NCBI GenBank assembly: GCA_030248195.1
Contig: JASAND010028082.1
Location: 62,001-126,000, forward strand
DNA length: 64,000 bases
Reading direction: 5' to 3'
Origin: Trissonchulus latispiculum
Lineage: Eukaryota; Nematoda; Enoplea; Enoplida; Ironidae
Each line of letters opens with the position of its first letter. Within the stretch, counting starts at the first letter, position 1. The notes under the pieces are model-generated. The model was not told the DNA's origin and searched no databases. It worked only from the letters and a program-made list of their open reading frames with translations. The position numbers and the translations under genes are program-made. Positions 34,522-44,102 of the stretch are shown piece after piece.

Positions 34522-35904
34522 CAGGGGGGGGCTACGAACGGGTTAGCACAACATCGTCGGAGAGACCTACTTCCCCCCCCAACGTTAGCCAACATATCAA
34601 ATTAAAAAAGTTTGGGGTGGACAACAATATATCTCTTATACACCGTTTTTGGCAGGACGCCAAAGTACAAATTTTAGTTCGAAAAATGGGATTTTTCAAA
34701 AAGGGGTTTTCAGCTCTGGTGGATTAACGGTTTGACCAATTCTAAAACTTCCAGCCATAAATGTTAAGTGTTACTAGTGCTAAATATTAAAAGTATTCCG
34801 GCTTTCGAGCGTTGCTTCCTTCTTCAGCTATAGCAGCTCAAAGTTTGAAATTTGGCAAAAAGTTGCAAAGTGAACGTTTTCGATCTAATAAAATTGACAG
34901 CCCCTAGCCTACCCCAGCTTTTTACCAAATATTAGGCTCTAATAGGGGCAAACTGTCTGTGAGTTTCAAGGGTTTTGGTTTTCTGGTTAGTTTGCTAGCA
35001 AACTTTTTGTTAAGAAATAACCCTTATTTTTAGGCCTGAAAAGCTAGCTAAGCACAGTAAAAATGGGGTCAAAAAATTTTTTGTCTCCGATTTTGCCGAA
35101 AAGGTGGTTGTAGGGGTTGTTTGACCTGCTGAATCCGAATATGAAATCCGTTTTTCGATATAACGCTTCCTTCGTTCAGTATGCGCTTACAACTGTCTTA
35201 GAGCTTTTTGGAGCGATCGCCATGCATACTTTTGAGAAATTAATCTAGCATTTCTAAACATTGGAGCGAGCTTTGGTGACATAGCTTTCGGCACATCTTG
35301 GTACACTGACTGGCCTGTAATGTGCAAAGTTTCAGCCGATTCTGCCGCAGTACTTTGGAGTAATTGGCTCACATCTTCGAAATGGCACAGCGGCAATATC
35401 GATAATATAATCCAGCACTGCGAACGCAGGGATTAACGAAATGACGTCATTTATACCACAGTTAAGACAGATACTTGGAGTATTAATTGCAGCAAAATTT
35501 GGCTCATTTGGTAAACCACAGCTCATTAGAAGTTAGTTAACTTCCACCCGTATAGACCTACAACACCCAATTTTTCGCACTTTGATCGTATAGCACAGAG
35601 AAGTAGGCAATGGTCTAGAGATTATTTTACACAATATCAAAGCACGATATGTCAGAACTAATTCCTGAAAATTTGGGTACCGTACCTTACCCGTAGCGAT
35701 CAGGGCGAGGCGAAGTTTGTGTACGTGTCATGTCGAGCTTTGGACCGATAACACCAACTTCTGATGGCTCCACACGATGCTACGTTGCATGGAATTCTTT
35801 CAAACTTTAACCTATTTTACACTAAACCTAATACTATTATGTGGCAAAAGACTAGCTAGCTTTTCCAACATCGAACATTTAATGAAATTCGTAGCCCCCC
35901 CCCC
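34522..35904. mobile_element. TTAA-inserted element I, poly-G ends
   Basis: 1,383 bp between TTAA sites at 34518 and 35905. Inverted ends: cagggggggg-ctacgaa and ttcgtag-cccccccccc. No transposase was seen. Sits in the penton-like ORF. Confidence 0.7.
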
Positions 35905-35908
35905 TTAA

Positions 35909-37135
35909 GGGGGGGGGGGTCGCCGGGTACCAAATTTTATAGTCACCGATGTCGCTCATGTTCGGGAGTAATATACCCCCATATGTGTCCAAATACAAGA
36001 CACATTTTTAGAGTCCAGGGTCAATCCAGTTAAGAGATATTGCAGTTCAAATCCCTACAATTTAGTATTTACGCCATTATGCCTCGCTAAGGGCTTCGAA
36101 GACGTGTACACATAGGATGACAAAAGACTACGGTATGGTCAATACATCAAATTGAAGCCTCTATCTTGGGCTATTTATTGCTGTGCAAATGACAATGATA
36201 CGTCAAGCAACGAGCGAGAAACGGCGTTTGAACCATTTGATTAAGCTCCTTCCGACTGTTATTTACTTCAAACTTTAATGCGGCTTAACTTTCCCATACT
36301 GCTTTGTAGAGACTTGGTGCAAGAAGATAAAATGTTCAGGACATCGAGAGCTTCAATTTGATATAAAATTTGGCTGTATTTGAAAAATTTGAAAATTTCC
36401 GATTTTTTGACTCGAGGCCTCCGTCATCGGACTAAGGCATGCATCCACAGTTAGACACCAGCAATTGCAGTTAAATTTAGCGCACATCTTCCTTTCATAT
36501 GTGCAAACTGGCACACCGAATTTGGTTGGAATAGCTCGGCTTTCACCCGACTTATGGACCATTATATCCAAAAAATTGAGAAAATGACGTATTTTGAGGC
36601 AAAACGCCAACGTGGTAACCAAAAGTATGAACTATCCACAAGTAGCAGCATGGATTTTGCGTATGGAAATTGAACCTCTATTCGTGTACTGTGTTAATAT
36701 CTATACACGAAATCTGTGCAGTAAACGGTTAGTTCAGGCCATGACGAAACATTTCTTTGGTGACGTTTTTGTATGTCAAATTTGTGCAAAAACCGGCTTC
36801 ACCCAACTTTGAAAATTTTTAGAAAATCGCTGAGCTAACACAAAAATACCTCATATAGATATTAACACGCTACCTAGTCCAGATTAACATTTTGCCCAGC
36901 TATAGCTCGTTTTCTCTTGCACAGCGCTCAAACTTTTGGTTACCGCGAAATTTTCCTAACTTTTTCATTTTCCTATGTTTAACACATGCCGGGACCACCT
37001 TTGGAGGACTATTGTGAATGATAGGGAGAGTTTTGCAACAAACGCAACTGTCTTGTTTTGGGGACCCATGGGGACTACAAAATATGTGAAAATGAGAAAA
37101 ATCGGAGATGGTCGAAAATTCGCGACCCCCCCCCC
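35909..37135. mobile_element. TTAA-inserted element II, poly-G ends
   Basis: 1,227 bp between TTAA sites at 35905 and 37136. Inverted ends: a G-run followed by tcgcc, and cgcga followed by a C-run. It shares the middle TTAA with element I, so one landed beside the other. No transposase was seen. Confidence 0.7.
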
Positions 37136-37255
37136 TTAATAGGGAATTTGAATCGGTCGAAATTAATATATATATATATATAATGACGCAGGACAGCCAG
37201 TTGATTTTGCTTACGGAAAAATCTATGCAAAGTTGCACTTTAGGAAGGTGAGACC

Positions 37256-37620
37256 ATGAGAACTGTCTACTATCCTGAGCAAGTCAAAACGTGGGAAGAC
37301 GTGTTACTGCAAACATGTGGTGCTCTACCTACGTATGCAGGACACCCTTACCAAAGAGGAGAAGGAATCGGTAGTTTTTTAAAGGACTGTTTCGAGCAAT
37401 TTGGCCAACTGTCAGAAAAGTTGGCATTCATGTGGGAAAGGAAGCCCTTAGAACAGGTAGCGATGTGGCTAAAGATTATCTCAATAAGGGAGAAGACATA
37501 AAAACATCACTGAAAAAGCGCACTAGGCAGGCAGTTGGACGCACTCTGAGCAAATTCGAGGAAGATTTGCAGCAAGAAAGTGAAGGTCTTGGTAGCAGAT
37601 TAACAGCAAAAAACATATAA
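37256..37620 (+). pseudogene. pVI-like minor capsid protein, frameshifted
   Basis: Two overlapping frames make one protein of about 120 residues with a frameshift near 37425-37435. The first part has YQRGEGIGSFLKDCFEQFGQ and the second has GKEALRTGSDVAKDYLNKGE, followed by a basic LKKRTRQAVGR stretch. The 'G.GigsfL..l......l....gKealrtG...a.d.l' pattern is that of the adenovirus pVI-like minor capsid proteins of Polintons and adintoviruses, whose amphipathic N-terminus acts on membranes. Translation would start at the ATG overlapping the previous stop. Confidence 0.65.
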
Positions 37621-37663
37621 AGGATTAGAAAACGACGGAAACTTAACACTGACGTATTCAGCC

Positions 37664-38792
37664 ATGGCTAAGCAAGTGGATGCACAATCTTATCCTGGGT
37701 TTAAAAGAGCGAACTCGACCTATTTTCTCTTCCACCTAGTCAAGTTGCTATCGAAAAGGGCTATCCGGCAGAATATTATCCTCAGAATCCTATAACAGAC
37801 GTACAGGATACAGCGGTCCGTACAGGATACACATACCAAAAGACTCGTTTATGTTGGATTTAAATTAAAACTATGTGTATGTACAAATAAAAATTGTGAC
37901 TAAAGATGGCAAAACACTGGACCTCTGTACGCGTATAAGGCATACCTGGAAGTTTTGCTAAATTATGGACCCGACGCTAAATGTAATCATCAACAAATCG
38001 CCATGTTTTATAAAGATAAAACACTAAAATTTGACGACTTGACTTCTGGAGAAGTGGAGAGGGGAGCCATTTATCAAAACCAAAGGTGTTGAAACTTCTA
38101 GCTCCATTGCACTGTGACTTATTTAAGCAGGACAGTTACATGTTAAGCGATACGGAAATGCCGATTAAACTTCATAGAAATGACGACAAATTTGTTTTAA
38201 TGAGTGACGGTGCGGAATATAAAATCAAGGTGGAAGACGTGATGGTACGTCTGGAAGATTAAACCACAAGAATAGCTAAGTTTGGCTATAGAAAATGTTC
38301 TACGCAGCAACCATGCAGCCAAGTATCCTATACGTCGAACAAATATGGTGACTCGACATCTGGCCGCAAACACTCAGACTGTGGTAAAAAACTCCATTTT
38401 TTCTGGTCAACTCCCCAGACGAGTCGTTTTAACAATGGTTGACTCAGAAGCGTTTGACGGCTCCTTTAAGGCGAATCCCTTTAAGTTTGACACTAAAATG
38501 TGGAGATGAGTTCATACCCAAGCATCCAATGAGGATGGACTGGAGTCATTTCAAATATAGTGTACCCTATATGTACCTATTTGAAGGAATTAACATGGCC
38601 ACTAGCGATAAAGGGATTGATATTAAATATAAAGACTTCAATGCTGGGAATAAAATTTTTCTGTTCAATCTAACAGCAGATAACGTGGATGGAAACGCAA
38701 TGGAACTTACCCGAGAAGGAGACCTTTCACTCTATATGCAACTGAAAGAGCCACTTAGCAATCACTTACAAGGAGTAGAAATTATCATATAA
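37664..38792 (+). pseudogene. Major capsid protein (double jelly-roll), decayed
   Basis: Fragments in several frames follow the order of Polinton major capsid proteins, often annotated in animal genomes as 'F54H12.2-like'. An N-terminal piece near 37664, NYVYVQIKIV near 37870, LHCDLFKQDSYMLSDTEMPI near 38107-38170, AAKYPIRRTNMVTRHLAA with FSGQLPRRVVLTMVD at 38310-38450, and NPFKFDTKMW then GINMATSDKGIDIKYKDFNA up to the TAA at 38790. At least three frameshifts and two in-frame stops prevent expression. Total length is about 375 codons against roughly 450-600 in intact relatives, so sequence has also been lost. Confidence 0.75.
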
Positions 38793-38924
38793 GGAGAATT
38801 TGATAACTTAATATCCATCGACATTACTCAATTTAAGGTTAATAAATGTTATAACTCATCTGATCTACTCAACTTTAAGTTAATAAATATGTTATGTCCA
38901 GCTGATCTTAATTATGTGCTGAAA

Positions 38925-39047
38925 ATGCTACGACTACTTTTACTTGCTGTAGCCGTATCCGCGGAACAGTTATACTACCAGGAAGAGAGTCTACATGTTA
39001 CCGTGGTTGATGATAATGGAGCTGAAATTAGTATACCTTCACTATAA
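38925..39047 (+). CDS. Short secreted-type ORF
   Basis: Forty codons from ATG to TAA. MLRLLLLAVAVSAEQ looks like a cleavable signal peptide and is followed by a short acidic tail. It lies between capsid and protease genes of the Polinton. No family recognised; it may be a chance ORF. Confidence 0.3.
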   Translation: MLRLLLLAVAVSAEQLYYQEESLHVTVVDDNGAEISIPSL

Positions 39048-39049
39048 AA

Positions 39050-39481
39050 TGACAGATCTTAATATTAATAAAAGCAGTCATATGGAACTCGTTAGATGGG
39101 CACTGAAAGGTTACTATGACTAGTTTAGACTAATAAGTCGAGTCGCCAACGCTGATCCATATCTGCGTAAACTCTTTCTGGGTGTATTCTCTAGTGATCA
39201 GCTACCAACGGTGCAACGCAGACCGGCATGTTTTATACTTAATACGGGTCCATCGACAAATGAAAGAACAAACGAAACTAAGATTGTCTGGAGAGCACTG
39301 GCTTGTTATGTATTTTGACACTTATGTGGAGTACTTTGACAGTTATGGACTTGAGCCTATACAGGCCTGTATGCAGTATAAGCCGGAAAAAGTAAACAAA
39401 TACTGTTTGCAAGACTTTGATACTAATGTTTGTGGTGAATTTTGCATATATTTTTTGAATAAAAGATCACGTGGCTATTGA
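39050..39481 (+). pseudogene. Adenain-like cysteine protease, decayed
   Basis: The long frame 39182-39481 contains GEHWLVMYFD (catalytic His), YFDSYGL (acidic residue region) and DTNVCGEFCIYFL (the catalytic Cys in 'CG.fC'), the order and spacing of the adenovirus protease/Ulp1 family that matures Polinton capsids. The N-terminal portion is in another frame (DPYLRKLFLGVFSSDQLP at 39155-39210) and is preceded by an in-frame stop, so one stop and one frameshift disable the gene. Confidence 0.75.
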
Positions 39482-39489
39482 CGAAAACT

Positions 39490-39735
39490 AAAGCCGAGAG
39501 CCTAATAGACTGTATTCAACAACGAATTTAATTGACAATAAAAGTGTCAACAACCAAGTCTTTGCCAAAACGTCTCAATCAAAACAATATGCAAATTAGG
39601 TTTGAGACTGAATTATGCAAATTAGTCTCACACCTAAGAAAGCTGTAGCTGGGAATGCTAACAGCAGCAAAAAACCAACGCAAACAATTTTAAATCGGGA
39701 TAATTCCCGACAGCTATAGCTTCGAATCAATAATA
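39490..39735. repeat. Dispersed repeat, copy 1
   Basis: Matches 54975-55190 in the same orientation: agtctttgccaaaacgtctc..aaac...atgcaaattaggttt against gtgtttgccaaaaggtccc...tatgcattttaggttt, then an agctg/gctagc block and aattcccgacag/aattcccgacac. Type unknown. It lies immediately upstream of the TBP-like gene. Confidence 0.5.
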
Positions 39736-39742
39736 GACTATT

Positions 39743-39751
39743 TAAGGAAGC
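39743..39751 (+). promoter_or_regulatory. Possible TATA box of the TBP-like gene
   Basis: ctatttaagg about 90 bases before the ATG at 39834. Weak evidence from position and sequence only. Confidence 0.3.
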
Positions 39752-39833
39752 GAGGGGATAAGATATTTATGCAGACCTTCATCACAGCAACAGTTATTTA
39801 CACAATATTGTCAATATTGTCGGTGCCGTAAAG

Positions 39834-40508
39834 ATGCAAATAGCCAATGTAGTGTTCTCGGGCAAATTCAGGGAAGAGATATCTCTTTGTGAGTTAGATA
39901 ACGCCGTCTACAATCCTCAAAGGTTCAGTGGTGCCGTTTTAACGCAGAATGGGAGCACGTTTCTTCTTTTTGCTAATGGCAAATTTGTTTGTTTGGAATC
40001 AAAGTGCGTTACCCAAGGAAGGAGGTCTATCGAAATGATGGACAGTGGTATTGACCATTGTCGTATTACCAATATAGTCAGCGCAGGTAAAGCAGGATAC
40101 GCAGTCAATCTTTATTTGATATACCAGTTAATAAGACGCTATAATCATACTGTTCACTACGAACCGGAACTTTTCAGTGGGATTACATGGAAGGATAACG
40201 GCGGTACTGTTAGCCTTTTCCACAACGGTAACTTTTTCGTAACGGGTATAGTTGATGAAACAAATATCCATATATATTCGATCGTGTGCAAAAGGTTTGT
40301 CAATCTTCAAGGAAATATGTTAATCAGTAGGAAAAACAGTCACGATCAAATGTCTTTGACGATTGTAAACGACGACGACTCGATTGACACGTTTTTTCGC
40401 ATAACCGCGGATTCCAACAGGATTATCGAACATCTTACGGAATATAATAGTTCTTCTTGGATGGCGAATAATCACTTCATCAGGATCTGTACTATATTGT
40501 TCCAATAA
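39834..40508 (+). CDS. TATA-binding-protein-like protein encoded in the Polinton
   Basis: Intact 224-codon ORF. Residues 1-155 form two TBP-type repeats. Repeat 1: N5-V-V, YNPQRFSG (F31), FLLFANGK (F46). Repeat 2: N80-I-V, YEPELFSG (F114), VSLFHNG (F129) and FFVTG. The four phenylalanines that TBP inserts into the minor groove and the paired Asn-Val residues of its DNA-contact strands are all at the expected places. YEPELF is identical to cellular TBP. Cellular TBP cores are about 180 residues, so this one is compact. The last ~65 residues have no counterpart and overlap a convergent ORF. The product is expected to bind promoter DNA in the nucleus, perhaps to select the element's own promoters. 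That role is inference. Confidence 0.75.
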   Translation: MQIANVVFSGKFREEISLCELDNAVYNPQRFSGAVLTQNGSTFLLFANGKFVCLESKCVTQGRRSIEMMDSGIDHCRITNIVSAGKAGYAVNLYLIYQLIRRYNHTVHYEPELFSGITWKDNGGTVSLFHNGNFFVTGIVDETNIHIYSIVCKRFVNLQGNMLISRKNSHDQMSLTIVNDDDSIDTFFRITADSNRIIEHLTEYNSSSWMANNHFIRICTILFQ

Positions 40509-40625
40509 TTTCATAACTTTAGAATCAGTTTCAAATCTAGACGCTAATTTGTCCTCAGTAACTGCACCATGTTTAACAAATAAATGATGATGAGTAGTTA
40601 CAGTCACAAAGGATTGACGAAACAC
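40320..40625 (-). CDS. Unknown ORF convergent with the TBP-like gene
   Basis: 101 intact codons lying just downstream of the polymerase on the minus strand and overlapping the 3' end of the TBP-like gene by 189 bp. The C-terminal half (NPVGIRGYAKKRVNRVVVVY, ending HLIVTVFP) superficially resembles small nuclease-like domains with a 'vvVy.....iiTafP' ending. The resemblance is weak and no function is claimed. It may equally be an antisense shadow. Confidence 0.3.
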   Translation of the reverse strand: MFRQSFVTVTTHHHLFVKHGAVTEDKLASRFETDSKVMKLLEQYSTDPDEVIIRHPRRTIIFRKMFDNPVGIRGYAKKRVNRVVVVYNRQRHLIVTVFPTD

Positions 40626-41042
40626 ATTATAATTAATGGCAGAACATGGACGCAGACAATTTTAATCCGTAATATTCATAACCCTAAAGATATACAATCA
40701 GCATTATTTCAACAATCAGATTTGATATCACAGTGGCCATACGCCATGGTCGATTCTGCATCAAAAAGATTATATCGTTTGTCATCAAATCAAGACAAAC
40801 TTGACTTGTTTTGTAATACAGTATGTACACCAGAACCGTCACCATGGATAAATTGCATTGGATGTTTAAGTCGCCCTCCGTCGAAAAGAACTGACTTGTA
40901 CAACATGATTGATACTACCTGTGACTACTTCTTCACACCCTTTGCTGGCTTTTTCTCCTTTCCCTGGGTGTCCAAAATACTATAGATTTTTGCTCTTAGC
41001 CCCACAAATTCTGAAATAGGAATAGAACTCATTCCATCCTTA

Positions 41043-41097
41043 AATTTTTTCAAATTTTTCAAATTTCAAATTCAAATTTCAAATTTTTCAAATCAGA
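41043..41097. repeat. aaatttttc low-complexity tract at a deletion scar
   Basis: Iterated aaatttttc/aaattc words occupy the place where about 300-400 codons of the polymerase palm should be. Confidence 0.6.
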
Positions 41098-41991
41098 GAG
41101 TTTCAGCTTTGAAATATTCGGCAGTGTATCTAAAGTTTTCGCTGCCCTTATCAGATAGACTTTTAACCAGCTGATCCAATGAGGTATTCAGAAACTGTAA
41201 GCTGTCGATAAACCGAAGATTCAAACGTTTAAACTTCAAAGAGAATGTAAGGTAATCATCATATCCTTTTGGGATTACATTGATTTAGCATCCCATTTTG
41301 GACGCAATTGTCCCCAGCTGTTCCAGTAGCAAATGTCCGTCGTATCTGCGCAAATTGTAAAAAACTACCGTTACCGCACGCATTAGCACTAAAATTAGCA
41401 TAAATAGCACTCAGTATGTGCAGCACCTCTGTATTGTCCACACAAGTAACAGTGATCCCAAACCCTATCTTTTCTTAAATCCTTCTTGCATATGGCACAT
41501 GATCTGGTACAGAAAAAGTGAATTTGATCTGCGGCTGTGGCAGACTACCAGTTTGATTTGTTCAGCTTTTCCTGGTATTCATCTCCCCATTTTATTGCCA
41601 TCTGTAAGAATTCTTCCACGGGTTTTGCCGATCTGACAGTGTATGTTCTTCCAAGGGAGTACTTGTCGTGACAGCAACCAAATATTTCAACCATTCCGAA
41701 TCCGCACGGGGTATGTACGTGGAGAGATGTCGTCGACGATGACGATGGATTGGGAAAACATGTATCCAGCTTTTTAAGTATACATTCAACGTCTGCATAG
41801 ATCAATTGCGGTTGACGTTGCATCTTATGAAAATTGGTAAATTTCAACCATTTTTCATCCGCCGTTGGCATCTCGACTACGTCCAGATCGGGGTTTTGGC
41901 AATGATCATTTCTTTTTGACTCGGAATAAAACAAACAGAGACAGAGGTGGCACTGGAAAAGTTTAGATCCGTGACTGCGGTCTGTGTTAAA

Positions 41992-42154
41992 AACATTCTC
42001 CATTTGGCCAACCGAAAGGATACGGTTCATCCCTTTACTCTTCTTCTGTTGTAGAATCAACACTACTGTCTAGTCAAGGACAGTAGTGTTGATTCTACAA
42101 CAGAAGAAGAGTAAAGGGATGAACCGTATCCTTTCGGTTGGCCAAATGGAGAAT
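41992..42154. repeat. Perfect 77-bp inverted duplication in the polymerase gene
   Basis: 41992-42068 is repeated as its exact reverse complement at 42078-42154 with a ~9-bp spacer (arms start cattctccatttggccaacc). The copied segment is the coding sequence at the start of the exonuclease part. Confidence 0.85.
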
Positions 42155-42202
42155 GTTCAGGGAGTCGTCGTAGCCGTAGATATTTAGCGAAATATATTTA
42201 GA

Positions 42203-42823
42203 CTGTATCAAATTTGATGTCATTCTAAAAATAACCTTTGAGAAAGCAACTGACCCAACAGAAACAATAACCTGCTACTTTCATAGTACTGTACAAAGGC
42301 TGTGTAGTCGGAAAAATATTGCTGCTGCAATATTGCGGTTTAGTCGTTCAAACTTTGGTATATCATCGATTTTTACAGGAAATGAAATTCCTGTAAAATT
42401 GAGTTCGCCACAGTATCGCTCATAATGAGAAACTCGTTGAGGATTGTTTTTCAACAGGACGTAATCCTCCTAACACTGCCCACATAAAACATTTGTCGTC
42501 CTAATTTTGAATGTTCAAAATTACCTTCTTTGATTGCAGCTTAGGAGGTAGTGGGATATAAGTTTTCCACTTTACAGGTTCATATTTAGTCATGTGAACA
42601 TCTAAGGTATCAATGATACTAACAACTATCCAGATCCTCTTTCCAGATATTCTTCAACCTTTTGACTAATATATTTGAAGCAGTCCAATATTGCAGCAGC
42701 AATATTTTTCCGACTACACAGCCTTTGTACAGTACTATGAAAGTAGCAGGTTATTGTTTCTGTTGGGTCAGTTGCTTTCTCAAAGGTTATTTTTAGAATG
42801 ACATCAAATTTGATACAGTCTAA
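42203..42823. repeat. Second inverted duplication, ~132-bp arms
   Basis: 42203-42337 on the plus strand is an almost exact inverse of 42688-42823 (arm begins actgtatcaaatttgatgtc). The arms encode the same polymerase segment (FDVILKITFEKATDPTE) once in sense and once in antisense. Confidence 0.8.
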
Positions 42824-43382
42824 AGATTCCAAAACCCGTTCAATACATCTTTTCGACTCAACATGAACGCCTTTATACAAACACCAGAGATCATTCCATG
42901 GCACAGTACTTTCTTGCTGATAACAGTGAACATTTTTATACTTGGCGGTCGATTTTTCAATGAAAACTACAGAAGATTTTGTTTTAGGTCTTGGAACCAC
43001 TCCTGGACTGATCACGCGGACACCGGTGTGACACAGTGAATGTCTACACATATCCTGACGTCTCTTGAAAGGTTTACCGCAAGTGGGACACTGGTGTGGA
43101 CGGATGTTGTCGTAAACTCGACTAATGTGAGAGTTAAGTTGCTGTGACGAGTGAAAGATTTACCACAAATAGTACAATTCATGACTTACGGTAGAGTCCA
43201 GCAAAATTCGTTGAAATCAGAAATATCAAATATAGAGAATATCCAAATTAAAGTAATTGATAATAATCAAATATAATGTTCAAGTAGTCAGAGATATAGC
43301 AAAACGAGAACAGTAATAAATCCAAACACGTGTCTTGTGGAGTACGAAAGAAAACTGATGCAGAGCTTAGATTCCGTTTGTT

Positions 43383-43392
43383 TATATACCTC
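43383..43392 (-). promoter_or_regulatory. Possible TATA box of the polymerase gene
   Basis: Minus-strand gtatataaac about 200 bases upstream of the zinc-finger ATG at 43182. Confidence 0.35.
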
Positions 43393-44046
43393 TTTTCCGC
43401 ATTTGATTTATTACCGACTCAAATTTGCTGAGTCAGCGCTCGTACAGTTTTGTCACAGTAACGGTGTCAGTTTTAATTGGTTTTCGGTTTGCACGACCAC
43501 TAGAAAAACTATTTGTACTAGCTGGGCCCGGGCATTTGTTCTTTACTTATTTTTACCCAGTGCCAACATGTATCGAAAACATTGTTTTTACTCCAATTAC
43601 AAACTGGTACATACCTCATGACTAATCAAATTTTATTTAATTTAGTAACCATGAACAGCTGCATTGAATTTAGTTACAGTTACGAACATGCACCGCATCA
43701 ATCAAGTGATTGACATCATGAAAAGTACCGTTCAAGTTTTGCTATAATTTATCAACTGGGTAGTACTACCATGTACCGTGACTCAACCCCAATTCCGTAC
43801 CACTGAGTCCAAACCTTTACCTAGCATTTTTCTATGTTAAATGTAGTGAGGTACCTACCACAAGGAATTGCGGCAGGTACACACAGAGTATCTTAGAATA
43901 TTTAAATATAGCAAAAAATTAAAATTTCCTGCTAAATCGAACACTCTGTTTTACAATATTGAGTGACATTGTGCATGGTACTGCATAACTAACTTCCAAA
44001 TTGGCTCTATAGGTAGCACAAAATAGCACGATGACTCAATTTTGCC

Positions 44047-44055
44047 ATATATAAG
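44047..44055 (+). promoter_or_regulatory. TATA box of the innexin-like gene
   Basis: atatataagg, about 50 bases before the ATG at 44103, giving room for a transcription start about 25-30 bases downstream. Confidence 0.55.
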
Positions 44056-44102
44056 GCGGAAATTTTAGGCAGTGTCACTTAAGATTTGTTTCTGTCTCAG
44101 CA

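Larger units (their letters stand above)
34187..37259 (+). pseudogene. Penton-like Polinton ORF split by two transposons
   Basis: Left part 34187-34521 contains KLGSKLQYILGFGEGDN and VYCDL...NTIAPLLRIC with one frameshift. Right part 37140-37259 continues with a segment ending LHFRKVRP. Between them lie two TTAA-flanked elements (34522-37135). Deleting them with one TTAA restores continuous coding across the target. The 'YvYcD......aPLLRi ... P.YvPv ... LHFR' pattern is the conserved capsid-region ORF of Polintons, most probably the penton/minor capsid protein, an identification made from memory of the family and not certain. Its stop overlaps the next ATG (ATGA at 37256-37259). Confidence 0.6.
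40715..43182 (-). pseudogene. Polinton protein-primed DNA polymerase B, rearranged
   Basis: Read from 43182 downwards. It starts with two C2H2-type fingers (CTICGKSFTRHSN; CPTCGKPFKRRQDMCRH) separated by a frameshift. A family-typical region follows (CIKFDVILKITFEKA; WKTYIPLPPKLQSKKVILNI; DDKCFMWAV; FTGISFPVKIDDIPKFERLN). Then comes the exonuclease region at 42063-41545 (LIYADVEC) and LRFIDSLQFLNTSLDQLVKS at 41240-41150. The C-terminal end is at 41040-40715 (ISEFVGLRAKIYS; FDDKRYNL; AYGH). The palm motifs A, B and C are absent: the exonuclease and C-terminal parts are separated by only a ~55-bp aaatttttc repeat. Two inverted duplications interrupt it further. The enzyme would have replicated the element by protein priming. 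Confidence 0.8.

Noticed and set aside
42160..42340. Plus-strand coding of polymerase-like sequence
   Set aside because: It is the antisense arm of an inverted duplication, not an independent gene.
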